Shown here piece by piece: positions 41,580 to 50,003 of a stretch of DNA of 53,403 nucleotides. The notes below the pieces were generated by a model. The model was given only the letters and a program-made list of their open reading frames with translations. It was not told the DNA's origin and did not search any database. Source of the stretch: an uncultured Oscillospiraceae bacterium (lineage in GTDB: Bacteria > Bacillota > Clostridia > Oscillospirales > Acutalibacteraceae). Made by a program: the position numbers and the translations under genes. Numbering within the stretch: the first letter of the stretch is position 1; the number at the start of each line of letters is the position of its first letter. The DNA lies in the NCBI GenBank assembly GCA_900549825.1, contig URQB01000015.1, forward strand, positions 1 to 53,403. Direction: 5' to 3'.

Positions 41580-43163
41580 TCAGCGGTTGTATTTTGCGGC
41601 CAATTGCTTTACCCTGGCATCGTCGATCAGATTATGCAGGCCCGCCCAGTGCAGCTGCCGGCGGTTAAACCAGAGCGAATACCCTTTTGCACGCAACGTG
41701 CCCGGCATTGCCTGCTTGAGCGTTGCGGGATGCTTGACGCCGCATGCGGAAAGCAGCCTGTAATAATCGCCAAGCTTCTGCTGAAAATGCTCCCAGCTCC
41801 TGTTTGCCGGAGCCGTCCACGCGATCTCCGCGATTGCACCCAGGCGCGGATAGGTGCAGTAATCCGCCTTTTTCATATTGGGCACGTATTCTGTCCAGAG
41901 CGGCGCTTCCAGGCCGAGCAGGTTTTTGGCCGAGGTTTCGTCGATGTTGGGAATCTCCGGCGTATTCTCATAGGTCTTTTGCAGATTGAACCAGCCGTAG
42001 GGCAGATCGAGATAATAGGGGAAGGAAACGGAATTCACCATCCGGCGGCCGGCCATGATCTCTGACTGTGTATTTTTTGGCATCCCGCACATCTGCCAGA
42101 CGATATCGCGGTCGAGCCATTCGGTCGCCTCCACGGAATCCCAGTTCCACATCATGGAGGTGAAGCCCTGCTCCTTGAGGTGCCGGTTGATGCGGCTCAT
42201 GAAGGATTGCTGGAGCTCCTCTTCGTCCTTGAGCCCCATTTTTTTCATAAGGGCCTGGCAGTGCGGGCAGAGCCTCCAGCGCATTTTCACGACCTCATCG
42301 CCGCCGATATGAAAATAGCCGTCCGGGAAAAGCGGAATCAGCTCGTCGAGCACGTCGCATACAAATCGATAGGTGCTCTCTTTCCCGGCGCAGAGGATAT
42401 CGTGCTTAACGCCCCAGTGCGTCGCCACGGGAAGCTTGCGGTCAAAACAGCTCAGCTCCGGATAACATGCGATCGCGGACTGCATATGCCCGGGCATATC
42501 GATCTCCGGGATGACCCTGATATATTTGGAATGGGCGTATGCAACGACCTCGCGGATTTCCTCCTGTGTGTAAAAGCCTCCATGGGGCCTGAAGCCGAAA
42601 TTCGTGTGGGTGCGCCTGGAGCCGAATTCCGTCAGGCGCGGGTATTTTTTGATTTCCACGCGCCAGCCCTGATCCTCCGTCAGATGCCAGTGGAAGGTGT
42701 TGAGCTTATGTACCGCCATCAGATCGAGGAAGTGCTTTACCTCCTCGACCGGGTAGAAATACCGGCCGACATCGAGCATAAAGCCGCGGTAAGGATAGAG
42801 CGGAGCATCATTGATTACGAGGCTCGGGATGCTGAAGCCGCCGGAAAGCAGAATCTGCTTGAGCGTTTGCAGTGCATAAAAAAGGCCGACCTCTCCGGCG
42901 GAGGAGACGGTAATTTCCTGTTCGGAGACGGCCATCCGGTACGATTCCGGGTCTCCTTCTTCAGAGCGCACAAGCGAAAGCCGCGTTGCACCCTCTGTTT
43001 TTGTCAGTTCAAAATGAAAATTTTGCTTTAAAAAGGATTGGAAATCATCGACCGCTGCCTGCGGCAGCGCGGAATTGACCAGCGCCGTTTCGGCAGAAAA
43101 AGGGAATGAGCCTTTGTCCCTGTGGATGGTCATGCTCTTCGGCTCAGGAATGATATGGATCAT
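41580..43163 (-). CDS. Glycoside hydrolase family 20 beta-N-acetylhexosaminidase, first of a pair
   Basis: 527 residues, family GH20. Motifs: FHWHLTEDQGWRVEIKKYP near residue 160, VIPEIDMPGHMQSAI, the catalytic pair in YFHIGGDEVVK near 290, LCPHCQALMKKMGLKDEEEL, and EAPLWTEYVPNMKKADY. The C-terminal 70 residues form a domain of unknown role. No signal peptide. GAAGGATG precedes the ATG. It heads a two-gene operon from an extended -10 promoter. Sugar uptake genes are not nearby, so the natural glycan (mucin, chitin or own wall) is not evident. Confidence 0.93.
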   Translation of the reverse strand: MIHIIPEPKSMTIHRDKGSFPFSAETALVNSALPQAAVDDFQSFLKQNFHFELTKTEGATRLSLVRSEEGDPESYRMAVSEQEITVSSAGEVGLFYALQTLKQILLSGGFSIPSLVINDAPLYPYRGFMLDVGRYFYPVEEVKHFLDLMAVHKLNTFHWHLTEDQGWRVEIKKYPRLTEFGSRRTHTNFGFRPHGGFYTQEEIREVVAYAHSKYIRVIPEIDMPGHMQSAIACYPELSCFDRKLPVATHWGVKHDILCAGKESTYRFVCDVLDELIPLFPDGYFHIGGDEVVKMRWRLCPHCQALMKKMGLKDEEELQQSFMSRINRHLKEQGFTSMMWNWDSVEATEWLDRDIVWQMCGMPKNTQSEIMAGRRMVNSVSFPYYLDLPYGWFNLQKTYENTPEIPNIDETSAKNLLGLEAPLWTEYVPNMKKADYCTYPRLGAIAEIAWTAPANRSWEHFQQKLGDYYRLLSACGVKHPATLKQAMPGTLRAKGYSLWFNRRQLHWAGLHNLIDDARVKQLAAKYNR

Positions 43164-43197
43164 AAAAAATCATCCTTCAAAAATTTTGTACCATACT

Positions 43198-43226
43198 ATT
43201 GTAGCAGCCTTCTAGGATGACCGCAA
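43198..43226 (-). promoter_or_regulatory. Promoter of the GH20 operon
   Basis: Minus-strand TTGCGG (43226-43221), 17-bp spacer, TACAAT (43203-43198) with extended TGC. The start codon is 35 bp away. Confidence 0.55.
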
Positions 43227-43370
43227 GCAAAACGGAAAAGAAGGAGAGATTTTTCAGCCCTGTATCATTCATAATCCTTTCTGTTTTGCTCAAACTAGGA
43301 ATGGACATCGTTCAGATCGCGGTCCGCAATTTCCGGTCGGATCTGTTGTCCGTGAAGGGAGGTGAAAGGA

Positions 43371-43547
43371 ATGTCCCAGCAGCATCAGAACAATCAGTTC
43401 AACAACCAGCAGAATCAGAATCAGCAGAATCAGAAGAACAACAAGGCGAAGCAGCAGGCAATCAACAGCCGCAATCAGCAGAACCAGCAGAATCGCCAGA
43501 ACCAGAACTTCCAGAACCAGCGTCAGGAAAACGAAAACCAGTTTTAA
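43371..43547 (+). CDS. Asn/Gln-rich mini-protein, 58 residues
   Basis: Starts M-S-Q-Q-H-Q-N-N-Q-F and is more than half Asn and Gln with scattered Lys/Arg, ending N-E-N-Q-F. GGGAGG lies 8 bases before the ATG. A second open frame covers the same DNA (43217-43630) with a low-complexity Glu/Pro/Ala sequence but lacks an RBS, so it is rejected. Gamma-type small acid-soluble spore proteins are also Gln/Asn-rich, but the repeat signature is not seen. Function unknown. Confidence 0.55.
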   Translation: MSQQHQNNQFNNQQNQNQQNQKNNKAKQQAINSRNQQNQQNRQNQNFQNQRQENENQF

Positions 43548-43589
43548 CGGCTGACCCTGTTTCGCAAACACAACCATATGCTCATCCGG

Positions 43590-43635
43590 GAAGAACCGGC
43601 CGGTGCACATGCAGCGGCGGGTTCTTCTAATTTTT
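43590..43635 (+). terminator. Terminator after the Asn/Gln-rich gene
   Basis: GAAGAACC (43590-43597) pairs with GGTTCTTC (43620-43627), with a further GCCG/GGC inner pairing, then TAATTTTTAA. Confidence 0.75.
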
Positions 43636-43681
43636 AATGGCACAATTTTAACATTCAATTTAAAAATCGAATATATTATTA

Positions 43682-43710
43682 TTGACTTCTTTTGATTGGT
43701 TTGATAGGAT
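43682..43710 (+). promoter_or_regulatory. Promoter of the lipoprotein gene
   Basis: TTGACT (43682-43687), 17-bp spacer, TAGGAT (43705-43710). The leader is about 90 bases. Confidence 0.6.
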
Positions 43711-43804
43711 AGGGGCATGGAGAATCATATATGATTGATTCAGTTTTACATCTTTTATTGTGCATTATTTTCCATTCATAAAACAGAGAAATGAGGTTGC
43801 GTAA

Positions 43805-44761
43805 ATGAAGAAGCATGGATTTCGGTGGATATCCCTCTGCATGGCGGTTCTGATGATGCTCTCGCTTGCAGCCTGCGGAGGCGATGGGGAGACGGACATC
43901 TCGTCCGGAGAGAGCGGTCAGCCCGCTGCTTCTGTGGCAGGCAATGATGAAACGCTGGGCGAGGCGGAAAGCGTATCTGAGGAAGAGAGCGCCTCCGCTG
44001 CCGATCCTTCTGCTACGGTGCCCGAAGGGGAGACGGCTGCAAAGCCGGATGGGCAGGCAGTTTCTTCGAATGAAGAGGCGACGAAGTCCGTTCAGTCCGA
44101 GAAGGCGCCGTCCACAAAGGCGGAAATTCTCGCACGGTATACGTCAGTCATGAACAAGGCGAAATCGGGCAAGCCGGGTTTCAAAAAGGTTGAGTATCAG
44201 GAAATAACCAAAAAGAATTTTGACAGCAGCGCCGTCAATTGGATTCTGGATCAGGCCGGCAATTATATGACAACCCCGGAAAAAGCTCATTCTAACCCCG
44301 AGATCAATCAAAAGGGCGGGGATATGACGTGGTTCCCGGTTTATAACGGGAGCGCAGGCTGTATGATCGCACAAAAAGATGCGGACAGGGCGATTCAGAG
44401 CGCAAGCTGTACAGAACTTGCCAATGGAAATTACAAGCTGGTGATTAGACTAAAGCCGGAGACAAATCCGGAACCGCTGGCGAGTTTCCATGGGAAAATG
44501 TTTTCTCCACTGTCTAAAAAAGATATTGACAACGAGCTTGGGAAATTGTCACTCCTGATCCGAGTGGATCATTATGCGGTGAAGTACCGTGATTGTACGG
44601 CAACACTTATTTGTAATCCCAAGACCAATCAAATTGTATCGTTGGAACAGATCATGTACTGCGATATTACGGCAAAAGGGAGAATCAAGGTTTTGTTTAT
44701 GGATATTGATGGAGGTGCTACTCTGCGCAATACGCTCAAAATTACAGATTTCAAATATTAG
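43805..44761 (+). CDS. Lipoprotein of unknown function with acidic linker
   Basis: 318 residues. The signal peptide ends in lipobox L-A-A-C (residues 21-24), then a Ser/Glu/Ala-rich linker runs to about residue 100 (typical of wall-spanning spacers). A globular domain of about 215 residues follows, with SVMNKAKSGKPGFKKVEY, INQKGGDMTWFPVYNG, LVIRLKPETNPEP and VKYRDCTATLICNPKTNQIVSLEQIMY. It has the strand-rich look of a ligand-binding or SERPIN-free lipoprotein domain, but no family was recognised. A single-gene unit with its own promoter and terminator. Confidence 0.75.
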   Translation: MKKHGFRWISLCMAVLMMLSLAACGGDGETDISSGESGQPAASVAGNDETLGEAESVSEEESASAADPSATVPEGETAAKPDGQAVSSNEEATKSVQSEKAPSTKAEILARYTSVMNKAKSGKPGFKKVEYQEITKKNFDSSAVNWILDQAGNYMTTPEKAHSNPEINQKGGDMTWFPVYNGSAGCMIAQKDADRAIQSASCTELANGNYKLVIRLKPETNPEPLASFHGKMFSPLSKKDIDNELGKLSLLIRVDHYAVKYRDCTATLICNPKTNQIVSLEQIMYCDITAKGRIKVLFMDIDGGATLRNTLKITDFKY

Positions 44762-44782
44762 AAATATCAGTCTGTATTTGAT

Positions 44783-44820
44783 GAGAAGCTTCCCACCGTA
44801 TTGCGGGAGGCTTCTCTTTC
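44783..44820 (+). terminator. Terminator of the lipoprotein gene
   Basis: 12-bp stem with one wobble pair (44783-44794 with 44805-44816) followed by TTTC. Confidence 0.7.
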
Positions 44821-44900
44821 TGATGCAGCATTAAAATCAATGATTCACAACAAACGGCTGCTTCCAATGCCTCGTCCATCGCTGAATTCATATGGAGGGG

Positions 44901-46538
44901 TCAATGGCCGCCGGGCGTTGACCAGGTAATGGGTGTCAGTCTCTGAAAAGGCGGCTCCGTTTCCGGCAGCCGTGAGCCGCCTGAAACCGTTTGAGGTTCC
45001 CAGTTGTTTTCCAAACCAAGCCATTGCAGAATCGTGTCCGATGAAAAGGGCAGGAAGGGCCGCAGCAGCACTGCAAGGTTCCCAATCAGCTGGATGCAAT
45101 TGTATAGCGTCCGCGCGCAGGCCTTCGGCTCCTCCTTGCGGGTGCTCCATGGACGCCCCGCGTCGAAATACCGGTTTCCAAAACGTGCAAGCTCCATGCA
45201 GGCGGCGAGCGCCTCCTTAAAGCGGCCGTTCTCAATCAGCCTGCCAACCAGCGGGAAGCACTCCCCGATCCTGGCGCGCACCTCCGGGTCTTCTGGTGCG
45301 CCGGGCACCTTTCCATCCCCGTATTTTTGCAGGAAAGCGAGCGTTCGGTTGATAAAATTTCCATAAGCCCCAACCAATTCCCCATTGGTGCGCTCGGCAA
45401 ATTCGCGCCATGAGAAGTCCGCATCCCTGCGTTCTGGGCCGTTAGCCAGGAAAAAATAGCGGATCGCATCCGGCTGGTAGCGGCCGGTCAAGTCCTTTGC
45501 CCACACCGCCCAGCTTTTGCTCGTGGAGATGCGCTTACCCTCGAGCGTCATATATTCGCTGGAGATGATCTCATCCGGCAGACGCAGGCCGATGCCGCCC
45601 GCATCCCTGTAGGCCAGCAGAAGCGCCGGTAGAATAACCGTATGGAAGGGGATATTGTCCTTACCGTGGACATAGTAGTGCCTGGCGTCCGACTCCAGCG
45701 TGGAATCTCCCCACAGGGCATGGAAATCCGTGCCTCTCTCCCGGCACACCGCTTCTCTCATCGAGAGGTAACCGAGCACATTTTCCGCCCAGATATAGAT
45801 TTTCTTGCGCTCATAGCCCTCCTTCGGGACACGGATCCCCCAGTCGAGGTCGCGTGTGATCGCCCGGTCGCGCAGGCCCTCATTCAGGTAACGGCGCGTA
45901 AAGGCGATTGCATTTTTCCGCCAGCCCGGATGGTGATCCAGCAGAGCAGAGAGCTCTGGCATCAGCCTCGTCAGCGCGAGATAGAGCTGTCTGCTTTGGT
46001 GGAATTCGATTGCTGCACCGCATTGTGCGCAGCGCGCGTCTTTCAGCTGTTCTGCTTCCAGTACCGAGCCGCAGGCGTCACACTGGTCACCGCGCGCCGC
46101 CTCTCCGCAGAAAGGGCAGGCGCCGACAACGAGCCGGTCGGTCAGCACACCGCAGGCGGGGCAGGCGGCTTGCGGAGCTGTCCGTTCATCAATCAGCCCA
46201 CTTTGATACATCGTCTTGTGAAATGCACGGACAAACCGCTTGTGCTCCTCGGAGGAGGTCTTTCCATACCGATCAAAGCTGAAGCCGAGCCGCTGGAATA
46301 CTTCCGTGAATTCATCATGATAGCGATCGCTGATTTCCAGCGGTGTGCGGCCCTCCTGACGTGCGCGGATGGTGACGGGCGTGCCATGGCAATCGCTGCC
46401 GGAAACGTAGCAGACGCAGTCCCCCTTTGCGCGGAAATACCGCGCGAGCACGTCACCGGGCAGCAGGGCGGCGATGTGGCCGATGTGCAGCGGGCCGTTG
46501 GCATAGGGCCAGGCGCCGCCGATGAGAATATTCTGCAT
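44901..46538 (-). CDS. metG: Methionine--tRNA ligase, short form without C-terminal tRNA-binding domain
   Basis: Charges tRNA-Met. The 545 residues carry ILIGGAWPYANGPLHIGHIAALLPGDV (HIGH motif), a knuckle with several C-x-x-C pairs (CPACG, CPFCG, CDACG, CAQCG) and a KMSKS-equivalent reading K-R-I-S-T-S-K-S. It ends right after the anticodon-binding helical domain, so the about 110-residue C-terminal dimer domain found in many Firmicutes MetRS is absent. The ATG at 46538 follows AAGGAAGG; the upstream in-frame ATGs overlap that RBS. Expression is controlled by the T-box directly upstream. Another MetRS may exist elsewhere in the genome. Confidence 0.92.
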   Translation of the reverse strand: MQNILIGGAWPYANGPLHIGHIAALLPGDVLARYFRAKGDCVCYVSGSDCHGTPVTIRARQEGRTPLEISDRYHDEFTEVFQRLGFSFDRYGKTSSEEHKRFVRAFHKTMYQSGLIDERTAPQAACPACGVLTDRLVVGACPFCGEAARGDQCDACGSVLEAEQLKDARCAQCGAAIEFHQSRQLYLALTRLMPELSALLDHHPGWRKNAIAFTRRYLNEGLRDRAITRDLDWGIRVPKEGYERKKIYIWAENVLGYLSMREAVCRERGTDFHALWGDSTLESDARHYYVHGKDNIPFHTVILPALLLAYRDAGGIGLRLPDEIISSEYMTLEGKRISTSKSWAVWAKDLTGRYQPDAIRYFFLANGPERRDADFSWREFAERTNGELVGAYGNFINRTLAFLQKYGDGKVPGAPEDPEVRARIGECFPLVGRLIENGRFKEALAACMELARFGNRYFDAGRPWSTRKEEPKACARTLYNCIQLIGNLAVLLRPFLPFSSDTILQWLGLENNWEPQTVSGGSRLPETEPPFQRLTPITWSTPGGH

Positions 46539-46595
46539 GTAGATCAGCCTTCCTTTCATTTCCAATTGGTCTGGTAACGGTCAAAAATTAGCACC

Positions 46596-46941
46596 AAAAA
46601 AGCTCTCACCTCCCGAATCTGCATTGACGCAAATTTCGGGGACGAGAGCTTTGCTTCGTGTTACCACCCCAAATTCACCTGCACCTCACGATGCGGGCCT
46701 TATCGGGTGCGGGCGGGAAATGATCCGCCGATACCCTATCTCAATAACGGGAGAAACCCGGCGCAGCCTAAGGCATTTCAATCGCGCAAATGCGCAATTT
46801 GCCCTCGGTGCGCGGCTCCGAGACCATGTTCGGCGCAAGCTGTCCTTTCTCCCTTCTCAGCAAATGGGATTTTCTGTAAAAGCGCCCTGCGCGTACTCCT
46901 TCTCTTCTCAGCCTTTGTACCATAGAGGATGCTCCATGATA
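46596..46941 (-). promoter_or_regulatory. T-box riboswitch of metG, methionine specifier
   Basis: Read on the minus strand. Stem I contains an AGTA motif (46897-46894) and, on its 3' side, GAAC followed by the triplet ATG (46827-46825), the expected specifier for methionine. The conserved T-box GGGGTGGTAACACG lies at 46670-46657. A terminator follows: GAGCTCTC-type stem arms around 46652-46602 with a TTTTTT tail (complement of 46596-46601). Uncharged tRNA-Met should favour the antiterminator and switch metG on. Confidence 0.88.
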
Positions 46942-46947
46942 TGACTT

Positions 46948-46975
46948 ATCATACCAGGTTTCCGTAATTTGTCAA
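46948..46975 (-). promoter_or_regulatory. Promoter of the T-box-metG transcript
   Basis: Minus-strand TTGACA (46975-46970), 16-bp spacer, TATGAT (46953-46948) with an extended TGG. Confidence 0.8.
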
Positions 46976-46986
46976 CCATATTTCTG

Positions 46987-47015
46987 TTGACAATCAGAAC
47001 ATTTGAGCGTATACT
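46987..47015 (+). promoter_or_regulatory. Promoter of the DNA repair pair
   Basis: TTGACA (46987-46992), 17-bp spacer, TATACT (47010-47015). It lies back to back with the metG promoter. Confidence 0.85.
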
Positions 47016-47021
47016 AACTGT

Positions 47022-47033
47022 GAACAAATGTTC
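47022..47033 (+). promoter_or_regulatory. LexA (DinR) SOS box
   Basis: GAACAAATGTTC fits the Gram-positive SOS consensus GAAC-R-N-R-Y-GTTC exactly and lies on the expected transcription start of the repair genes, where LexA binding would block initiation. Confidence 0.75.
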
Positions 47034-47057
47034 TAACACGCTTCTGAGGATGGGACG

Positions 47058-48380
47058 ATGATGGATCTTTTCGATAAGCTGCGCATCCTTGCCGATTCCG
47101 CGAAATATGACGCCGCCTGTACGAGCAGCGGGGTAGACCGCTCCTCCTCCGAGGGGGGCGGCTTCCGCATCGGCAACGCGGCCTCCTGCGGGCTTTGCCA
47201 CAGCTTCGCCGCGGACGGCCGGTGCATCTCTCTGCTCAAGGTGCTTATGAGCAACGCCTGCGTCTACGACTGCCAGTACTGCGTGAACCGCATCTCCAAC
47301 GATGTACCCCGTGCGACCTTCACGCCAAAAGAGCTCGCGGAGCTGACCATCCATTTTTATAAACGCAACTATATCGAGGGGTTGTTTTTGAGCTCCGGCG
47401 TGGTCAAAAACCCGGATTATACCTGCGAGCGCATGATCGAAACGCTGCGCATCCTGCGGGAGGAATACGGCTTTGGCGGCTACATCCACGCCAAGGCGAT
47501 CCCCGGTGCGGATGATGCGCTTCTCTCCCGCCTCGGCCAGCTTGCGGACCGCATGAGCGTCAATATCGAGCTGCCCTCGCAGAAGAGCTTAAAGCTGCTC
47601 GCGCCCAATAAATCCAAAACGGATATCCTGCGCCCGATGGGCCTCATCCGCACGCGCATCGAAGAGCATACCACGGACCTTGTGCGTTACCGGCACGCGC
47701 CGAAATTCGCGCCCGCGGGGCAGAGTACACAGATGATCATCGGTGCGACGCCGGAGACGGATTATACGATCCTCAATCTCTCCGCCGCGCTTTATCAAAA
47801 ATACGGCCTCAAGCGTGTGTTTTATTCCGCTTATATGCCGGTGTCCAGCAATCCGCTGCTGCCCTCTGTCGATACCAAGCCGCCGCTCCTACGTGAGCAC
47901 CGGCTCTATCAGGCGGATTGGCTGCTGCGGTTTTACGGCTTTTCCGCCGGGGAGCTGCTCGATAAAGCGCATCCAAATTTCAACCCTTATATCGACCCCA
48001 AATGCAACTGGGCCCTCAACCATATGGAGCTTTTTCCCGTAGAGGTCAATCGCGCGCCGCAGGAGATGCTGCTGCGCGTGCCCGGCATCGGCGTGAGGAG
48101 CGCCAAACGGATCGTTGCGGCCCGCCGTGTGGGCAAGCTCGATTTTGCGGGGCTGAAAAAGATCGGTGTTGTCTTAAAGCGCGCTCAGTATTTCATCACC
48201 TGCGGCGGCAAGATGGCGGAGGGCCTCAAGGCTACGCCGGACCGGGTGCTGCAGTCGATGCTTTCCGAGCGATCCAGGCGGATGCTGCCGCAGCTTGCGG
48301 ACGAGCCAGAACAGCTGAGCCTGTTTCAGCCTGAGCTTACAAGGGAGGATGTGGTGAAATGCCTGACCGGGCAAATGTAG
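47058..48380 (+). CDS. Radical SAM DNA modification/repair protein (TIGR03916 type)
   Basis: 440 residues. The radical-SAM cluster C-V-Y-D-C-Q-Y-C is at residues 68-75, after a conserved ASCGLCHSFAADGRCISLLK. A helix-hairpin-helix (RVPGIGVRSAKRIV) is near 340-355. Near the C-terminus E-Q-L-S-L-F-Q (QLSLF, residues 419-423) matches the bacterial sliding-clamp-binding consensus. It is paired with a DUF4130 gene that overlaps its end by 22 bases, an arrangement known for this family. The family is annotated as a putative DNA repair or modification enzyme without a known reaction. The LexA box upstream supports a damage response role. Confidence 0.9.
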   Translation: MMDLFDKLRILADSAKYDAACTSSGVDRSSSEGGGFRIGNAASCGLCHSFAADGRCISLLKVLMSNACVYDCQYCVNRISNDVPRATFTPKELAELTIHFYKRNYIEGLFLSSGVVKNPDYTCERMIETLRILREEYGFGGYIHAKAIPGADDALLSRLGQLADRMSVNIELPSQKSLKLLAPNKSKTDILRPMGLIRTRIEEHTTDLVRYRHAPKFAPAGQSTQMIIGATPETDYTILNLSAALYQKYGLKRVFYSAYMPVSSNPLLPSVDTKPPLLREHRLYQADWLLRFYGFSAGELLDKAHPNFNPYIDPKCNWALNHMELFPVEVNRAPQEMLLRVPGIGVRSAKRIVAARRVGKLDFAGLKKIGVVLKRAQYFITCGGKMAEGLKATPDRVLQSMLSERSRRMLPQLADEPEQLSLFQPELTREDVVKCLTGQM

Positions 48381-49159
48381 CCTATCGATATGACGGATCT
48401 TATGAAGGAATGCTGTGCTGTATCTTTGAGAGCTTCGAGAAAAAGGAGCGGCCCGTTTCCATTCAGCCGGAAGGTGCGGAGCAACTGACGCTTTACCCGC
48501 CCCGCACGATCCGGACGGAGCTTTCCCGGGCGCGGCGCGTGGAGGCGGGAATCCGAAAAAAAGCCTCCGATCGGGCGTACCGTTTGGTAGAGCTCGGCTA
48601 CTATTCCTGCCATGCGGAGAAGGAGCTTCTGATCCTCGATTTTACCCGCCTCGTCATGCGCTGCGGCAGCAGCGCGGTTTCCATGCTGGCGGATGATACG
48701 GTGAACGAGCTGGCCCGTGCCGTGCAGAAGCTGACGAATGAAGCGCATCAGTATCAGCAGTTTGTGCGTTTCTCCATCCAGGACAGCGGCGCGATGACCG
48801 CCGTGATCGAGCCGAAGAATTTCGTTCTGCCGCTGATTGCGCCCCATTTCTGCGATCGTTACCCGAACGAGACCTTTTTCATATTCGACGAATCGCATGG
48901 CGCGGCTCTTGTTTCCGCACCGGGCAAACACGCGATTATCCCGGTGGACGGCTATGAGCAGCCGGAGGCCGGGGAGGAGGAGCAAAAGTTTCGCGCGCTG
49001 TGGAAGCTGTTTTACGATACGATTGCAATCGAGGGACGTTTTAACCCAAAATGCCGGATGACGCATATGCAGAAACGGTACTGGAAGCATCTGACGGAAC
49101 TGAACGGGGCGGTAATGATGAAATCGGGGTGGAAACAAACAGTTTTAGATAAAGAATAG
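48359..49159 (+). CDS. DUF4130 DNA metabolism protein (TIGR03915 type), partner of the radical SAM protein
   Basis: 266 residues. The N-terminal part reads YRYDGSYEGMLCCIFESFEKKE, and the middle contains KLTNEAHQYQQFVRFS, IEPKNFVLPLIAPHFCDRYPNETFFIFDE and KHAIIPVD. The C-terminal NPKCRMTHMQKRYWKHLTEL is the conserved end. Members are predicted to have a uracil-DNA-glycosylase-like relation in some annotations, but this is not proven. It also contains Q-L-T-L-Y near residue 43, a weak echo of the clamp motif in its partner. It is translated by overlap with the radical SAM gene and so should share its SOS control. Confidence 0.88.
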   Translation: MPDRANVAYRYDGSYEGMLCCIFESFEKKERPVSIQPEGAEQLTLYPPRTIRTELSRARRVEAGIRKKASDRAYRLVELGYYSCHAEKELLILDFTRLVMRCGSSAVSMLADDTVNELARAVQKLTNEAHQYQQFVRFSIQDSGAMTAVIEPKNFVLPLIAPHFCDRYPNETFFIFDESHGAALVSAPGKHAIIPVDGYEQPEAGEEEQKFRALWKLFYDTIAIEGRFNPKCRMTHMQKRYWKHLTELNGAVMMKSGWKQTVLDKE

Positions 49160-49495
49160 ACGTTTACAGATTCGTAAATGCGCAGGGGGCCAGTGACTAT
49201 TGTCAGGAGGCAATTTGTTCCTACCAGAGGCTCGTTATGAAGAAATATAAAGCGACCGGCTGAAAGCCTCTTGGACGCTGATTAGCAATGAACGACCATT
49301 CGTCCCCCTTCCTTTGGAAAACATTGTTTAATATTCATATAAGTAAGGCGATTCTGCACAACGCGCCGGTGAGCCCGCGGCTGTTGCCGAATGATTAACG
49401 GCGGCAGACTGGGCCGCGTGGCCTTTCCCTGGTTTTCTTATCGAGACACTGCCAGATTGTTTTTACAGTCCCGCGGCGCGCTGATACAACAGGCT

Positions 49496-49521
49496 GAGGG
49501 CGGCACCGAAGCGCCGCCCTC
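49496..49521 (+). terminator. GC-rich hairpin in the gene-free stretch 49160-49539
   Basis: GAGGGCGGC (49496-49504) pairs with GCCGCCCTC (49513-49521), then ATTTCGTTATTTC. It may end the repair operon, although it is 340 bp away, or the facing gene at 49540. Nothing else could be identified in this stretch. Confidence 0.55.
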
Positions 49522-49539
49522 ATTTCGTTATTTCTGTAT

Positions 49540-49839
49540 TCAGCCTTTTTGCAGCGCACGGTCCAGCCAGATGGAGCCGACGTCCATCGCATCGTACAGC
49601 CCGTTTTTTTCGCTCTTCTTTACAATGCGCTCGCGCGGACGGACATCCGGGTCTGTATTCATCAGCTGGACGGTCACCTTGTTCGCAACCTCAAGATCCT
49701 TAATCTTTTTGGTGCTGGTAATCTGCATCATGATCACGAACGGGTCAGCCATACTGCCATAGTAAAGCGTATTTCCCTTGCGGACCAGGGGCCGGCCCTT
49801 ATACATCAAAAACGGCGCTTTTTTCTTGCTTTCCGCCAA
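49540..49839 (-). CDS. Conserved-looking small protein of unknown function
   Basis: 99 residues, no signal or membrane segment. KKKAPFLMYKGRPLVRKGNTLYYGSMADPFVIMMQI is followed by a basic helix region (KKIKDLEVANKVTVQLMNTDPDVRPRERIVKKSEKNGLYDAM) and WLDRALQKG. GAGGAATCG is the RBS-like sequence before the ATG. The compact beta-then-helix pattern and good codon usage indicate a real gene; related short proteins seem to occur in Ruminococcaceae. No function can be given. Confidence 0.75.
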   Translation of the reverse strand: MAESKKKAPFLMYKGRPLVRKGNTLYYGSMADPFVIMMQITSTKKIKDLEVANKVTVQLMNTDPDVRPRERIVKKSEKNGLYDAMDVGSIWLDRALQKG

Positions 49840-49941
49840 TTCCGATTCCTCCTATTCTGTAAAGATCAATCCCGTATTAGAACCTGAATATCATACCATA
49901 CTTCCCGCGCCTTGTCAAAAAGGCAGCCGCCGGGAGCTTGC

Positions 49942-49974
49942 AAAAAGGCGGCCCGCCGACCGGCAGAGCCGCCT
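49942..49974 (-). terminator. Terminator of ireB
   Basis: Minus-strand AGGCGGC (49974-49968) pairs with GCCGCCT (49952-49946), followed by TTTTTG. Confidence 0.8.
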
Positions 49975-50003
49975 CAGAGCCTTCTGATACGTACAGGGAG
50001 AGG

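Noticed and set aside
43217..43630. 137-codon Glu/Pro/Ala-rich frame overlapping the Asn/Gln-rich gene
   Set aside because: No RBS at its start and a low-complexity reading arising from the CAG-rich DNA; the other frame has an RBS.
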